This document shows, piece after piece, positions 33,239 to 41,830 of a stretch of DNA of 64,000 bases. A program made the translations under genes and the position numbers. Under the pieces are notes generated by a model, which did not search any database, was not told where the DNA came from, and saw only the letters and a program-made list of their open reading frames with translations. Position 1 is the stretch's first letter; each line of letters opens with the position of its first letter. The stretch is from Pseudalkalibacillus sp052246725 (GTDB taxonomy: Bacteria > Bacillota > Bacilli > Bacillales > Fictibacillaceae), in the NCBI GenBank assembly GCA_052246725.1, contig JBQQCL010000013.1; one strand, written 5' to 3'.

Positions 33239-34789
33239 TTAAATCGTATAGGGTGAGATCAGAAAGATGATCATCAACGTATGGAAGAGGGAGAAGTATC
33301 CGAACTCCTGATAAAGATTCCAATGACTTTTCCTTACCAGTCTTGTGAATAACAAACTTAGAAGGACAAGTACGATCGGAATGATAACCGAATGCATTTG
33401 AAACGATAAGTAAATTGGTGAAAAAGCTTCAAACATCGGTGTGAAAAATCGCTGTAACAAGAAATATTGAAAAATGGTGAATAAACCGATCGCACTGTAT
33501 CGGACCCAGCTGCGGCATTGTTCGATCGCATCTTCATTCCAGAATGAAACACAGAATAGAAAAATGATTGCCGGTGCAAGCCACATGACGGCAACTAATA
33601 ATAGAATCAGTCCATATGGCAGCTTCGCCATCCCTGTATAGAAGCCATTCACCCAATCAGAGGCTTGTAGGCTTTCACCTTTTTCGACAAGTTCAGGGTG
33701 ATCCGATACTGCCATGATCTTCGCGTTTTTTCCTCTAGTATCCAACCAGAAAAGTTCACCTTCATCCACATAAACGTGATTTTTGGAAACAGATGTTGTG
33801 GTGCTGATGTGACTTGCAAGCCACTCCTCATCTTTGGGGACAGCTCGATAAACATTCCAGCTTTCGATTTTCGGTTTGATCATACCCCGGATTGAAAGTA
33901 TCAATTCAGGTCCATTTTCAGTCATGACCAGGTCCAAATTGTCGAACACCCGTTGTTTGCTTCGGGTAAAAGTATCATAGATTTCGATATTTTTAAACGA
34001 AGATTCTGTATTTGGAGTTTTGAAAAGGGTGTACTCACCTCGTCTGATAATTGTTCCACCATGAGCTTGCCCCGTTTGATAGATAACATGAAGACCTTCC
34101 TCATTTTCAGCCAAGTCGATATCAGCCAACATTTCCCCGCTGATGGATTCAACTTCAAAAGATTGGACTTGTTTCACGTCATTCCGATTCGTTTTGAAGA
34201 CAGCGACATGGGTGGTAAAATCATCTATTTTACTTGTTACTGCAAAAAGTCCTTTCTGATCACTTGCAAATACGTTAGAGATCGGATGATCGGTTATTGC
34301 CAGCTGCTCTGAAGTATTCGTTGTAGAATCAAGCTTAAAGATCTTATCTTTTTCCCAATAATAGAGGTTCGTATCAGAGGCTTCGAAACCATCTATCTTG
34401 TCAGCTATCGTTCGTTTCTCTTTCCCATCAAAGTAAGTCAACGCTTGATCTTCAACGAAATAGGCCGTATTGTTCTTTGCCCATATAGTAGCCGTTAGAC
34501 CTACCTCAATCGGAAGCGTTTCTTTATTGATCATTTCCAATTTTTCATTGACATGGACGTTCGCAAGCTTGCCATTTTCATTAAAGTGAATATCATAACC
34601 GGAATCGACTTTTTTAGCTGTGAGGATCTTCCCGTTTACCCCATCGACAATTTCTGTATTGCGACTGAGGCCATCCGGAGTCAGATCCCGTTCCTTCATC
34701 GCATGGTGAAATGTCAACAAACCGATTAATAGGAAAAGAAGCATCATGGGTAAATAGATTGTGCGTTTTTTCTTCACATGCTGAACCAC
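33239..34789 (-). CDS. Large membrane-anchored surface protein, unknown
   Basis: 516 residues from GTG 34789 (AGGGGG 6-7 nt upstream; an ATG at 34795 abuts the ribosome site and a longer frame runs to 35017 without one). One N-terminal helix (about 12-30), a roughly 350-residue extracytoplasmic beta-rich part, then four or five C-terminal helices (LILLLVAVMWLAPAIIFLFC onward). The middle has repeated short W/Y-containing strands suggesting a propeller-like fold (LYYWEKDKIFKLD, ELFWLDTRGKNAK). Not recognised. Divergent from the next gene. Confidence 0.7.
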   Translation of the reverse strand: MVQHVKKKRTIYLPMMLLFLLIGLLTFHHAMKERDLTPDGLSRNTEIVDGVNGKILTAKKVDSGYDIHFNENGKLANVHVNEKLEMINKETLPIEVGLTATIWAKNNTAYFVEDQALTYFDGKEKRTIADKIDGFEASDTNLYYWEKDKIFKLDSTTNTSEQLAITDHPISNVFASDQKGLFAVTSKIDDFTTHVAVFKTNRNDVKQVQSFEVESISGEMLADIDLAENEEGLHVIYQTGQAHGGTIIRRGEYTLFKTPNTESSFKNIEIYDTFTRSKQRVFDNLDLVMTENGPELILSIRGMIKPKIESWNVYRAVPKDEEWLASHISTTTSVSKNHVYVDEGELFWLDTRGKNAKIMAVSDHPELVEKGESLQASDWVNGFYTGMAKLPYGLILLLVAVMWLAPAIIFLFCVSFWNEDAIEQCRSWVRYSAIGLFTIFQYFLLQRFFTPMFEAFSPIYLSFQMHSVIIPIVLVLLSLLFTRLVRKSHWNLYQEFGYFSLFHTLMIIFLISPYTI

Positions 34790-34951
34790 CAGCATCCCCC
34801 CTTTTTGGAACATTCCAAAATATGTATGTTTTATGTCACATCGTATCATACGGTTTAGAAGAAAAATAGTTTCATTTTTACTAATAGAAAAGGGATCAGG
34901 CTCATGAAGAAGAAAGTACAGACTAGGAAGCATAAAGGAGAAATTCATTTC

Positions 34952-35623
34952 ATGAAAAAGTACATAGCACTCTTGGATATCATTTTTTATGTGATTTTCC
35001 CGTTGGTCGTCTGGCATTATGGCAGAGAGATCATAGGTGATTACTACGCGATGCTTGTATCTTCTGTACCAGGGATCCTCTATAGCATCTATCGGTTTTA
35101 CGAGATAAAGAAATTGAATGTATTCGGCATTTTCATGCTAGGAAATCTTATCATCAGTACGTTGTTGGATGTATTAGCGGGCTCTGCTATCCAACTATTA
35201 TGGAACAATGTCTTCTACGGATATGCACTAGCGGTCTTATTCGCTGGAACAATCGTTTTTAAAAAGCCGATCGCTCTTTATTTCGGGCTCGACCTTATGG
35301 AACTTCAGGGTATGGAAAAGGCGCGGCTGAAGCCTTTGTTTCATAAGAAGAAAATCTATCTAGTCTTTGTCTTGATCACGCTTGCCTTTGCGTTACGGGA
35401 TGTCATCCAGGCAACATTTAAAATCTGGTTGATCAATGAGTATGGGGTAGAGGCTTTTGATAAAGGAATCATCGCAAGGCAGGTCATCAGCTGGGGCACT
35501 TCCATTTTAACGGTGATCGGATTTGTTTATATTTCAAAATTGCTGCAAGAGGAGAAAGTATTCAAAGAAATGATCCGAAATTTAAGAAACGAGCATTTCG
35601 ATAAAGGAGTGCGCAATGAATAG
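34952..35623 (+). CDS. VC0807-like membrane protein
   Basis: 223 residues from ATG 34952 (AAAGGAG upstream; an ATG at 34904 lacks a good site). Six or so helices. The LGNLIISTLLDVLAGSAIQLLW and FKKPIALYFGLDLMELQGM segments resemble the VC0807 family, which also recalls septation protein A-type folds. Function unknown. A peptidase gene follows 12 nt later and is probably co-transcribed. Confidence 0.6.
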   Translation: MKKYIALLDIIFYVIFPLVVWHYGREIIGDYYAMLVSSVPGILYSIYRFYEIKKLNVFGIFMLGNLIISTLLDVLAGSAIQLLWNNVFYGYALAVLFAGTIVFKKPIALYFGLDLMELQGMEKARLKPLFHKKKIYLVFVLITLAFALRDVIQATFKIWLINEYGVEAFDKGIIARQVISWGTSILTVIGFVYISKLLQEEKVFKEMIRNLRNEHFDKGVRNE

Positions 35624-35635
35624 AGAGGTTTAAAT

Positions 35636-36280
35636 ATGAGTCATTTGATCATGTTGAGTAATATCGATGAACATCTAGATAAAGGGTTGGAGAAGAAGAT
35701 CAGGCAGATTGTCTCAGAGAAAGGTCCTACATTAGGCTATATCCCCTCACAGTACGATGCGCCAAAACATTACTTCAATCGTATGAAACCGCACTTGCAA
35801 CGGTTTGGTTTTGATCAATATGTTTATTTTGATATCGATAAAGAATATGAACCTGAAAACCTGGATGCGTTATCGTCTTGCGATGCGATTTATTTATCTG
35901 GCGGAAATACATATTATTTTTTGAAGAATCTACGTTCGAGGAACATGCTGTCTTTTCTACAGGACTTTGTAAAAACCGGTGGAGTCTTGATCGGGGTAAG
36001 TGCAGGTGCGATGATGATGTCGCCGACAATTGAGGTTGCGCAATTTTTGGATCCCAATGATGTCCGACTTGCTGATTTAGAGGCACTCAACTTAGTCCAG
36101 TTGCATTTCTTAACTCATTTTATAGACCGGATTCGCATGACAGAAGAGATTGAAGCATTCCTGACCCGTTCATCAATACCTTTGTATTTATGTCAGGATC
36201 GAGCGGGCATTGTAATCGAACAAGGAAAACTGGAATGTTACGGGAAAGTTAGAAGAGCTTACTTCAGGGTAAGTCGATGA
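35636..36280 (+). CDS. Type 1 glutamine amidotransferase-like / peptidase E (S51) protein
   Basis: 214 residues with the PepE fold: DAIYLSGGNTYYFLKNL near residue 85 and the nucleophile elbow GVSAGAMMMSPTIE near 121, whose Ser would be catalytic. It then has a histidine segment LHFLTHFIDRIRM near 160. Known members are aspartyl dipeptidases. Interestingly this fold is shared with cyanophycinase at 48202, though the two are clearly different proteins. Cytoplasmic. Same operon as the preceding membrane gene. Confidence 0.82.
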   Translation: MSHLIMLSNIDEHLDKGLEKKIRQIVSEKGPTLGYIPSQYDAPKHYFNRMKPHLQRFGFDQYVYFDIDKEYEPENLDALSSCDAIYLSGGNTYYFLKNLRSRNMLSFLQDFVKTGGVLIGVSAGAMMMSPTIEVAQFLDPNDVRLADLEALNLVQLHFLTHFIDRIRMTEEIEAFLTRSSIPLYLCQDRAGIVIEQGKLECYGKVRRAYFRVSR

Positions 36281-36608
36281 AAAATACTAGCTTAGTACAT
36301 CAGCTTGGGACATAGGTGGAGAATAAAATCAATCTAGAGGCGGAGGAAAATCCAATCTGCTGACCGGTTAATAAACAAGGGGAATTCCGTAAACTAAGAG
36401 TAACAAAACAATCTCGAAAAGGGAGCGGATTCCATGTTTAACTTCTACGAAATCGAAAAGGTCATCATTGAAACGAAAAGGAAGAACAAAAGAAGATAAG
36501 GATTGCGAAAGAGGCTGACCCAAAAGTGACAGACACTTTTGGGTTTTTTTATGTGCAAACTGCTGTGTGGTCATGTGAAAACCCTTTTGATACCAACAAC
36601 CGTAATGT
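36281..36608. other. Intergenic region with a possible 21-codon ORF
   Basis: A GGGAG site precedes ATG 36434 and opens MFNFYEIEKVIIETKRKNKR ending at TAA 36499, with a terminator right after. The peptide is too short to judge. Nothing else is visible in the region. Confidence 0.3.
36519..36550 (+). terminator. Terminator with repeat-type stem
   Basis: Stem CCCAAAAGTG/CACTTTTGGG then TTTTTTT. The same CCCAAAAGTG block recurs in the terminator at 57072-57128, and a related GAGGCTGTCC stem at 52800-52842. Confidence 0.88.
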
Positions 36609-36661
36609 TTGACGTCATTCCATCATACCTTATATACTAATATTCAAAAGAACGTTTGAAT
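36609..36661 (+). promoter_or_regulatory. cadC promoter and CadC operator
   Basis: TTGACG, 18 nt, TATACT, followed by the perfect inverted repeat ATTCAAA-AGAACG-TTTGAAT (36642-36661). This matches the known CadC/ArsR-type operator pattern, so cadmium, lead or zinc should relieve repression of cadCA. Confidence 0.8.
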
Positions 36662-36683
36662 GATATGGTGAGAGGTGAACGAA

Positions 36684-37058
36684 ATGGCGAAGGACGATGT
36701 TTGTAAAGTCAATTGTGTGCATGAAGATAAAGTGAATCGGATAAAAGCTGATATAGAAGGAAAAGATACCATGTCAGCGGCGAAAGTTTTCAAAGCCTTA
36801 TCCGATGATACACGAATCAAAATCGCTTATGCATTGACGATAGAGGAAGAACTATGTGTATGCGACGTATCAAATATCGTGGAATGTACAGTTGCAACGG
36901 CTTCCCACCATCTGAGATTGCTTCGGAACATGGGACTTGCAAAGTATCGCAAAGTTGGAAAGCTCGTGTATTACTCATTGGATGATGATCACGTTAGGCA
37001 AATTATACAGACAGCATTCTCTCATTTAGAGGAGGGGAAGCATCTTGCAACAAGCTAA
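36684..37058 (+). CDS. cadC: Cadmium/lead/zinc-responsive repressor CadC
   Basis: 124 residues from ATG 36684 (GAGAGGTGA 5 nt upstream; GTG 36675 overlaps that site). ArsR/SmtB winged helix with the metal site of CadC: N-terminal cysteines DVCKVNC and the alpha-3 motif ELCVCDVSN. The recognition helix is TVATASHHLRLLRNMG. It overlaps the start of cadA by 14 nt. The upstream ATTCAAA/TTTGAAT palindrome is its likely operator. Confidence 0.93.
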   Translation: MAKDDVCKVNCVHEDKVNRIKADIEGKDTMSAAKVFKALSDDTRIKIAYALTIEEELCVCDVSNIVECTVATASHHLRLLRNMGLAKYRKVGKLVYYSLDDDHVRQIIQTAFSHLEEGKHLATS

Positions 37059-39171
37059 AGTGAATGAAACGAAACATCACGTCTATAGGATCTCAGGATT
37101 CACCTGAGCAAACTGTGCGAAAAAGTTCGAAACGAATGTAAAACGCCTGGATGGTGTTTTGGATGCAAAAGTGAACTTTACTGCCTCAAAGCTTACAATT
37201 AGAGGCGATGCCCATATAAAAGAAATCGAAAAAGCGGGGGCTTTTGAAAACCTGAAAGTCCGCCCTGACCATTTGAAAGAAGAAAAGAAAGAACCGTTTT
37301 TGAAACGACATTGGAATGTGTTCATTGCCGGAATTTTTTTAATGGTCGGCTGGACAATCAGTTTGATAAACGGGGAAGGCTCATTATTGGCTAACGGCTT
37401 TTATGCAGGATCCATACTTATAGGAGGGTATCGCTTATTCCTTACAGGATTTAAAAACCTGGTGCGTCTCGATTTTGATATGAGGACACTTATGACAATC
37501 GCGATCGTCGGAGCTGCTTTGATCGGAGAATGGGGTGAGGGCGCCATGGTTGTGATCCTGTTCGCAATCAGTGAGATCCTCGAAGCTTATTCGATGGAAA
37601 AAGCACGTCAGTCAATCCGCGGATTGATGGAAATAGCGCCAAAGGAAGCGACTGTCCTGCGATACAATCAGGAGATGACAATCCCTGTAGAGGACGTGCA
37701 GGTTGGAGATACGATGATTGTTTTACCAGGGCAAAAACTAGCCATGGATGGAGTCGTTTCGAAAGGCGGCTCGTTCGTGAACCAATCTGCGATTACTGGC
37801 GAATCTGTTCCAGTACACCTGTCTGTCGGCGCTGAAGCGTTTGCTGGAACATTGAATGAAGATGGCTACTTAGAAGTTGAAGTAACAAAACGGGTAGAGG
37901 ATACGACGCTAGCGAAGATCATCCATCTCGTTGAAGAAGCACAAGAAGAGCGGGCTCCATCCCAATCGTTTGTAGATCGTTTCGCAAAATATTATACCCC
38001 CGCCATCATTTTAGTGGCGATAGGTGTAGCGGTAATACCGCCATTATTAGGTGGAAGCTGGGGAGAATGGATCTATCAAGGGCTGGCTGTCTTAGTCGTC
38101 GGGTGTCCTTGTGCCCTCGTGATTTCAACGCCTGTTTCCATCGTCACAGCAGTAGGGAATGCTGCACGGAACGGTGTATTAGTAAAAGGTGGAGTCTATT
38201 TAGAAGAAGCGGGGAAATTGAAATCAATCGCATTTGATAAAACCGGAACATTGACAAAGGGAATCCCTGAAGTCACCGATATTATCGCGCTGGCCGAATA
38301 CAAGGAGTCTGAAATTATCCGGATTGCTGCTATTCTTGAAAGCAGATCACAGCATCCTTTAGCATCTGCAATACTGAAGAAAGCTGAAGAGATGGGAATT
38401 GAGAAGCCATCAGAGAATATAGAGAACTTCAAATCGATTACCGGTAAGGGTATAAAAGGTACGATCGATCAGGCTGTTTATTATGCTGGAAGTCTTGCGT
38501 TATTTACCGATGATATGCATGTACAGCTTGAAAGTGATACGAACATTATCATCGATCGTCTTCGTTCTGAAGGGAAAACCGTGTTGGCAGTCGGCACAGA
38601 AGAGCATCTGCTGGCACTCGTTGCAGTAGCGGATACAATAAGGGATGAAAGTGCCGAAGTCGTAAAAGCACTATATGATATGAATATCAAAAATACGATC
38701 ATGCTGACTGGTGACCATCAGCTGACAGCAAACAGCATCGGGGAGCAAATTAACATTTCTACCATAAAAGCAGAACTGCTTCCTGAAGAAAAATTAAACT
38801 ACATTAAAGAATATGAACAGCGGTTTGGGAAAGTCGCGATGGTCGGGGATGGTGTAAATGACGCACCTGCCCTTGCGTCCTCTACCGTCGGAATTGCCAT
38901 GGGCGGTGCTGGTACCGATACAGCCATCGAAACAGCGGATATCGCTCTGATGGGAGATGACTTGCGCAAACTTCCATATACCATCAAGCTTAGCCGAAAA
39001 ACTCTTGCAATCATCAAGCAGAACATTGCCTTTTCGATCGGAGTGAAACTGTTGGCGCTTTTACTTGTCGTGCCAGGCTGGTTGACCCTGTGGATTGCAA
39101 TCTTTGCAGATATGGGCGCAACCCTCCTTGTTACCTTGAATGGATTGAGACTGCTAAGAGTTAAAGAATAG
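37045..39171 (+). pseudogene. cadA: CadA heavy-metal P-type ATPase with in-frame TGA at the metal-binding Cys
   Basis: The full reading frame starts at TTG 37045, which has GAGGAGGGG 7 nt upstream and overlaps cadC. Codon 21 is TGA (37105-37107), placed exactly where the HMA metal-binding motif GFTCxxC needs its first Cys (RISGFT-stop-ANCAKKFE). Downstream everything is open and intact to 39171 with TGES, CPC (VVGCPCALV), DKTGTLT and GDGVNDAPAL: a complete Cd/Zn/Pb efflux pump of about 708 codons. Options are a fresh nonsense mutation or sequencing error, restart downstream (TTG 37159 or nearby, giving a pump without the N-terminal metal domain), or recoding. No convincing SECIS hairpin follows the TGA. 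Confidence 0.85.
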
Positions 39172-39223
39172 GTTCTTTTCAAAAGGCCTTTGGCTATCGA
39201 ATGTCTTTTCTAGTTTGAAATCG

Positions 39224-39360
39224 TAACGGACACCAGAGCCGTTATTTATGAAAAAAGGAGCTGATTTTCTGCGATATTTGCGAAATAAGGTCCCTGGTGT
39301 CCGTTAAGTTTATAAATTTCCAATATATTGGCCAAATAAGGTCTCTTGTGTCCGTTAACG
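39224..39360 (+). repeat. 137-bp repeat, copy 1 (inverted partner at 47246-47382)
   Basis: Contains three TAACGGACACCAG/GTGTCCGTTA-type units. About 95 percent identical to the reverse complement of 47246-47382. A diverged relative lies at 52616-52760. No coding content. Confidence 0.92.
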
Positions 39361-39474
39361 ATTGTTCCTTCAACAAGGTGTCTTGATGTTACGCCAATCT
39401 TCAGCACTCATTGGACAACCTCTCGTTTTCTTTATGAAACATGTATTGTACAATAGAGGTGTTAACAAGGTGAT

Positions 39475-39517
39475 TTGCATCTTTAGAAAAAATGTTGTAA
39501 TATACCTATAGGGGTAT
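39475..39517 (+). promoter_or_regulatory. cstR promoter and operator 1
   Basis: TTGCAT, 17 nt, TAATAT, with the palindrome ATACCTATAGGGGTAT (39502-39517) overlapping the -10. First of four near-identical sites in the regulon. Confidence 0.82.
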
Positions 39518-39549
39518 TATTGAACATTTAAATAAAGGAGGTTAACCTC

Positions 39550-39810
39550 GTGGAATATAATGATCAAATGAAGAACCGCGTTAAACGTATTGAAGGACAA
39601 TTACGCGGTGTTCTTAAAATGATGGAAGAAGAAAAAGATTGTAAAGATATAGTGACACAAATGTCTGCAATTAGAAGTGCGTTGGACCGTACAATCGGTC
39701 TTGTCGTTGGAACAAACCTCGAACAGTGTGTGAGAGAGCAACTGGATAAAGGTGAAAACACGGACGATCTTATTAAAGAAGCCGTTAATCTACTTGTAAA
39801 AAGCAGATGA
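39550..39810 (+). CDS. cstR: CstR-type persulfide-sensing repressor (CsoR/FrmR family)
   Basis: 86-residue all-helical repressor. It keeps Cys in KDCKDIV (near residue 30) and in NLEQCVREQ (near 59) but lacks the His of the copper-binding CsoR set, where an Asn stands. This is the CstR pattern: two cysteines that form di- to tetrasulfide links with reactive sulfur species. The genes that follow are all sulfane-sulfur enzymes, as in cst/yrk operons. GTG start 39550 behind AAAGGAGG. Four ATACC-GGTAT operators in the region fit autoregulation and control of the operon. Confidence 0.88.
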   Translation: MEYNDQMKNRVKRIEGQLRGVLKMMEEEKDCKDIVTQMSAIRSALDRTIGLVVGTNLEQCVREQLDKGENTDDLIKEAVNLLVKSR

Positions 39811-39821
39811 AAATGCAGGTG

Positions 39822-39864
39822 TTGACATTCATTTGAATGCATAGTAGTATACCCTTAGGGGTAT
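39822..39864 (+). promoter_or_regulatory. Sulfur operon promoter and CstR operator 2
   Basis: TTGACA, 17 nt, TAGTAT, with ATACCCTTAGGGGTAT (39849-39864) overlapping the -10 and start region. Confidence 0.85.
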
Positions 39865-39896
39865 AAAACAACACCTTTTTATTTTTAAGAAAATAG

Positions 39897-39912
39897 ATAC
39901 CTATACGGGTAT
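39897..39912. promoter_or_regulatory. CstR operator 3
   Basis: ATACCTATACGGGTAT, 48 bp after operator 2 and 29 bp before the first sulfur gene. Confidence 0.78.
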
Positions 39913-39940
39913 ATGTATAAAACATTTCAAGGAGGAGTAA

Positions 39941-40429
39941 ATGATGACAGAAGTAAAAAAAGACAAGACAACAATCGTATTATTCAGTGGAGATCTTGAT
40001 AAGGCCATAGCGGCTTATATCATTGCGAATGGTGCAGCGGCGTATGATCATGAGGTGACAATTTTCCATACATTCTGGGGATTGAATGCACTTCGTAAAG
40101 ATGAACAGGTGCCAGTGAAAAAAGGAATGCTTGAAAAGATGTTCGGTAAGATGATGCCTCGTGGGGCAAAGAAACTTGGCTTATCTAAAATGAACATGGC
40201 TGGTATGGGACCGAAAATGATCAAACATGTTATGAAAAAGCATAATGCCATGTCTCTTCCAGATCTTGTGGAAATGGCTCAAGAACAGGGCGTCAACCTT
40301 GTTGCATGTACAATGACAATGGATCTATTAGGTCTTCAAAAAGAAGAACTTTTAGATGATATCAATTATGGCGGCGTAGCAGCTTATCTTGGAGAAGCAA
40401 ACGAAGGTAAAGTGAATTTGTTTATTTAA
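39941..40429 (+). CDS. yrkE: DsrE/DsrF-like sulfur-relay protein
   Basis: 162 residues of the DsrE family, cytosolic carriers that take up sulfane sulfur on cysteine. It starts TTIVLFSGDLDKAIAAYIIANGAAA and has a Cys in NLVACTMTMDLLG near residue 127, the conserved position. A basic insertion (MLEKMFGKMMPRGAKK) near 65 is typical of the YrkE branch. First gene of the CstR-controlled operon. Confidence 0.85.
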   Translation: MMTEVKKDKTTIVLFSGDLDKAIAAYIIANGAAAYDHEVTIFHTFWGLNALRKDEQVPVKKGMLEKMFGKMMPRGAKKLGLSKMNMAGMGPKMIKHVMKKHNAMSLPDLVEMAQEQGVNLVACTMTMDLLGLQKEELLDDINYGGVAAYLGEANEGKVNLFI

Positions 40430-40443
40430 TTTTGTTTAAAATA

Positions 40444-40459
40444 ATACCCTATGAGGTAT
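40444..40459. promoter_or_regulatory. CstR operator 4
   Basis: ATACCCTATGAGGTAT between yrkE and the rhodanese gene, suggesting a further regulated promoter inside the operon. Confidence 0.7.
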
Positions 40460-40494
40460 AAGGGACTACAAATCGCCCAAAAGGAGGTTAGCTC

Positions 40495-40815
40495 ATGTTC
40501 GGATTCAACAATGTTAAAACGATCACTCCGGATGAAGTGGATAAGAAACGAAAAGAAAACAACGATATTAGTATCATCGATGTACGAGAAGATGAAGAAG
40601 TAGCAAACGGAATAATTCCAGGTGCGAAGCATATTCCTCTTGGTGACATTTCTGAACGTACAAATGAGATTCCTAAAGATAAGGAACACATCATGGTATG
40701 CCGTTCTGGGAACCGAAGCGGGAAGGCTGCAAAGTTTCTTGAGGGAGAAGGGTATTCCGTCTTGAATATGAAAGGCGGCATGATGAATTGGAATGGAGAA
40801 CTATCAAATCACTAA
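40495..40815 (+). CDS. Single-domain rhodanese
   Basis: 106-residue sulfurtransferase. DVREDEEVANGIIPGAKHIP near residue 25 and the active-site loop MVCRSGNRSGKAA with catalytic Cys near 67. It transfers sulfane sulfur between thiols in the cytoplasm. AAAGGAGG before the ATG. This extra stand-alone rhodanese and the second DsrE gene enlarge the operon compared with the Bacillus subtilis yrk set. Confidence 0.9.
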   Translation: MFGFNNVKTITPDEVDKKRKENNDISIIDVREDEEVANGIIPGAKHIPLGDISERTNEIPKDKEHIMVCRSGNRSGKAAKFLEGEGYSVLNMKGGMMNWNGELSNH

Positions 40816-40836
40816 ACCTAGAAGGAGGCGCTACAC

Positions 40837-41400
40837 ATGATTAAAACAGACAAAGTATTGGATGCTAAAGGACTCGCATGTCCAATGCCGATTGTAAAAA
40901 CGAAAAAGACGATTGGAGAAATTGAAGCAGGTCAGGTCCTGGAAGTCCAAGCGACAGATAAAGGATCAACTGCAGATATTGCAAGCTGGGCGAAATCGAC
41001 AGGCCATCAATATCTTGGCACAAAGGAAGAAGGAGATGTCCTGAAGCACTATCTTCGCAAAGCAAGCCCAGAGGAGACAAAAGAAGACACCCAATATCCT
41101 CATGTCATCCAGAATGACGAGTTGAAAACACAACTTGAAGAAGGCGGTACTGTTTTAGATGTCCGTGAACCTGCAGAGTATGCATTCAGCCGTATTCCTG
41201 GAGCGAAATCCATTCCTTTAGGGGAATTGGAGAATCGTTTGGATGAGTTGAATAAAAACGATGACATCTATGTTGTCTGCAGAACAGGAAATCGTAGTGA
41301 CCGTGCATCACAATTGTTGTCAGATAAAGGTTTTGCAAAAGTGAAAAACGTTGTTCCTGGAATGTCAGAGTGGGATGGTCCCACTGAAAAAGAAGATTAA
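40837..41400 (+). CDS. yrkF: TusA-rhodanese fusion protein
   Basis: 187 residues. TusA domain (1-75) with the GLACPMPIVKTKK signature, whose Cys carries persulfide. It is joined to a rhodanese domain (about 90-183) with LDVREPAEYAFSRIPGAKS and active-site loop VVCRTGNRSDRA. It resembles YrkF and the core of CstA. It should pass sulfur between the TusA and rhodanese cysteines. AAGGAGG precedes ATG. Confidence 0.9.
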   Translation: MIKTDKVLDAKGLACPMPIVKTKKTIGEIEAGQVLEVQATDKGSTADIASWAKSTGHQYLGTKEEGDVLKHYLRKASPEETKEDTQYPHVIQNDELKTQLEEGGTVLDVREPAEYAFSRIPGAKSIPLGELENRLDELNKNDDIYVVCRTGNRSDRASQLLSDKGFAKVKNVVPGMSEWDGPTEKED

Positions 41401-41415
41401 TCGGAGGGTTTCATA

Positions 41416-41811
41416 ATGGCTAAAAAAGTAGCGATCATTGCAAGTAATGGAGAATTGTTTGATGCGTATAAAGTATTCAATATTGCAACTGCAGCAGCTG
41501 CGTCTGACGCAGAAGTCGGCATTTTCTTTACTTTCGATGGCCTTAATCTGATTCATAAAGAAGGGCACCGGCAATTGCCGATTCCTGAAGGGAAGGAACA
41601 CTATCAGGAAGGTTTCGAAAATGCCAACGTCCCAAAAATCCCAGAACTATTAGAGATGGCGAAGGAACTTGGTGTGAAGCTGATTGCATGTCAAATGACT
41701 ATGGATGTCATGAATCTTGAAAAAGATCATTTTGTTGATGGAATAGATGTCGGTGGGGCAGCAACATTTTTGAATTATGCAGAAGATGCCGACGTGACAC
41801 TAACCTTTTAA
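41416..41811 (+). CDS. DsrE-family protein, second copy
   Basis: 131 residues, homologous to the product of 39941 but without the basic insertion. Opening KKVAIIASNGELFDAYKVFN, conserved Cys in KLIACQMTMDVMNLE near residue 95. Probable sulfane-sulfur carrier within the operon; GGAGGG ribosome site 15 nt after yrkF. Confidence 0.85.
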   Translation: MAKKVAIIASNGELFDAYKVFNIATAAAASDAEVGIFFTFDGLNLIHKEGHRQLPIPEGKEHYQEGFENANVPKIPELLEMAKELGVKLIACQMTMDVMNLEKDHFVDGIDVGGAATFLNYAEDADVTLTF

Positions 41812-41830
41812 GAGGAGGGGAATTAAAGAA

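Noticed and set aside
37105..37150. Selenocysteine insertion at the CadA TGA as an established call
   Set aside because: Only a weak TTCG/CGAA hairpin follows, without the expected apical-loop features, and no Sec genes are in view. Kept as a finding to test, not as an annotation.
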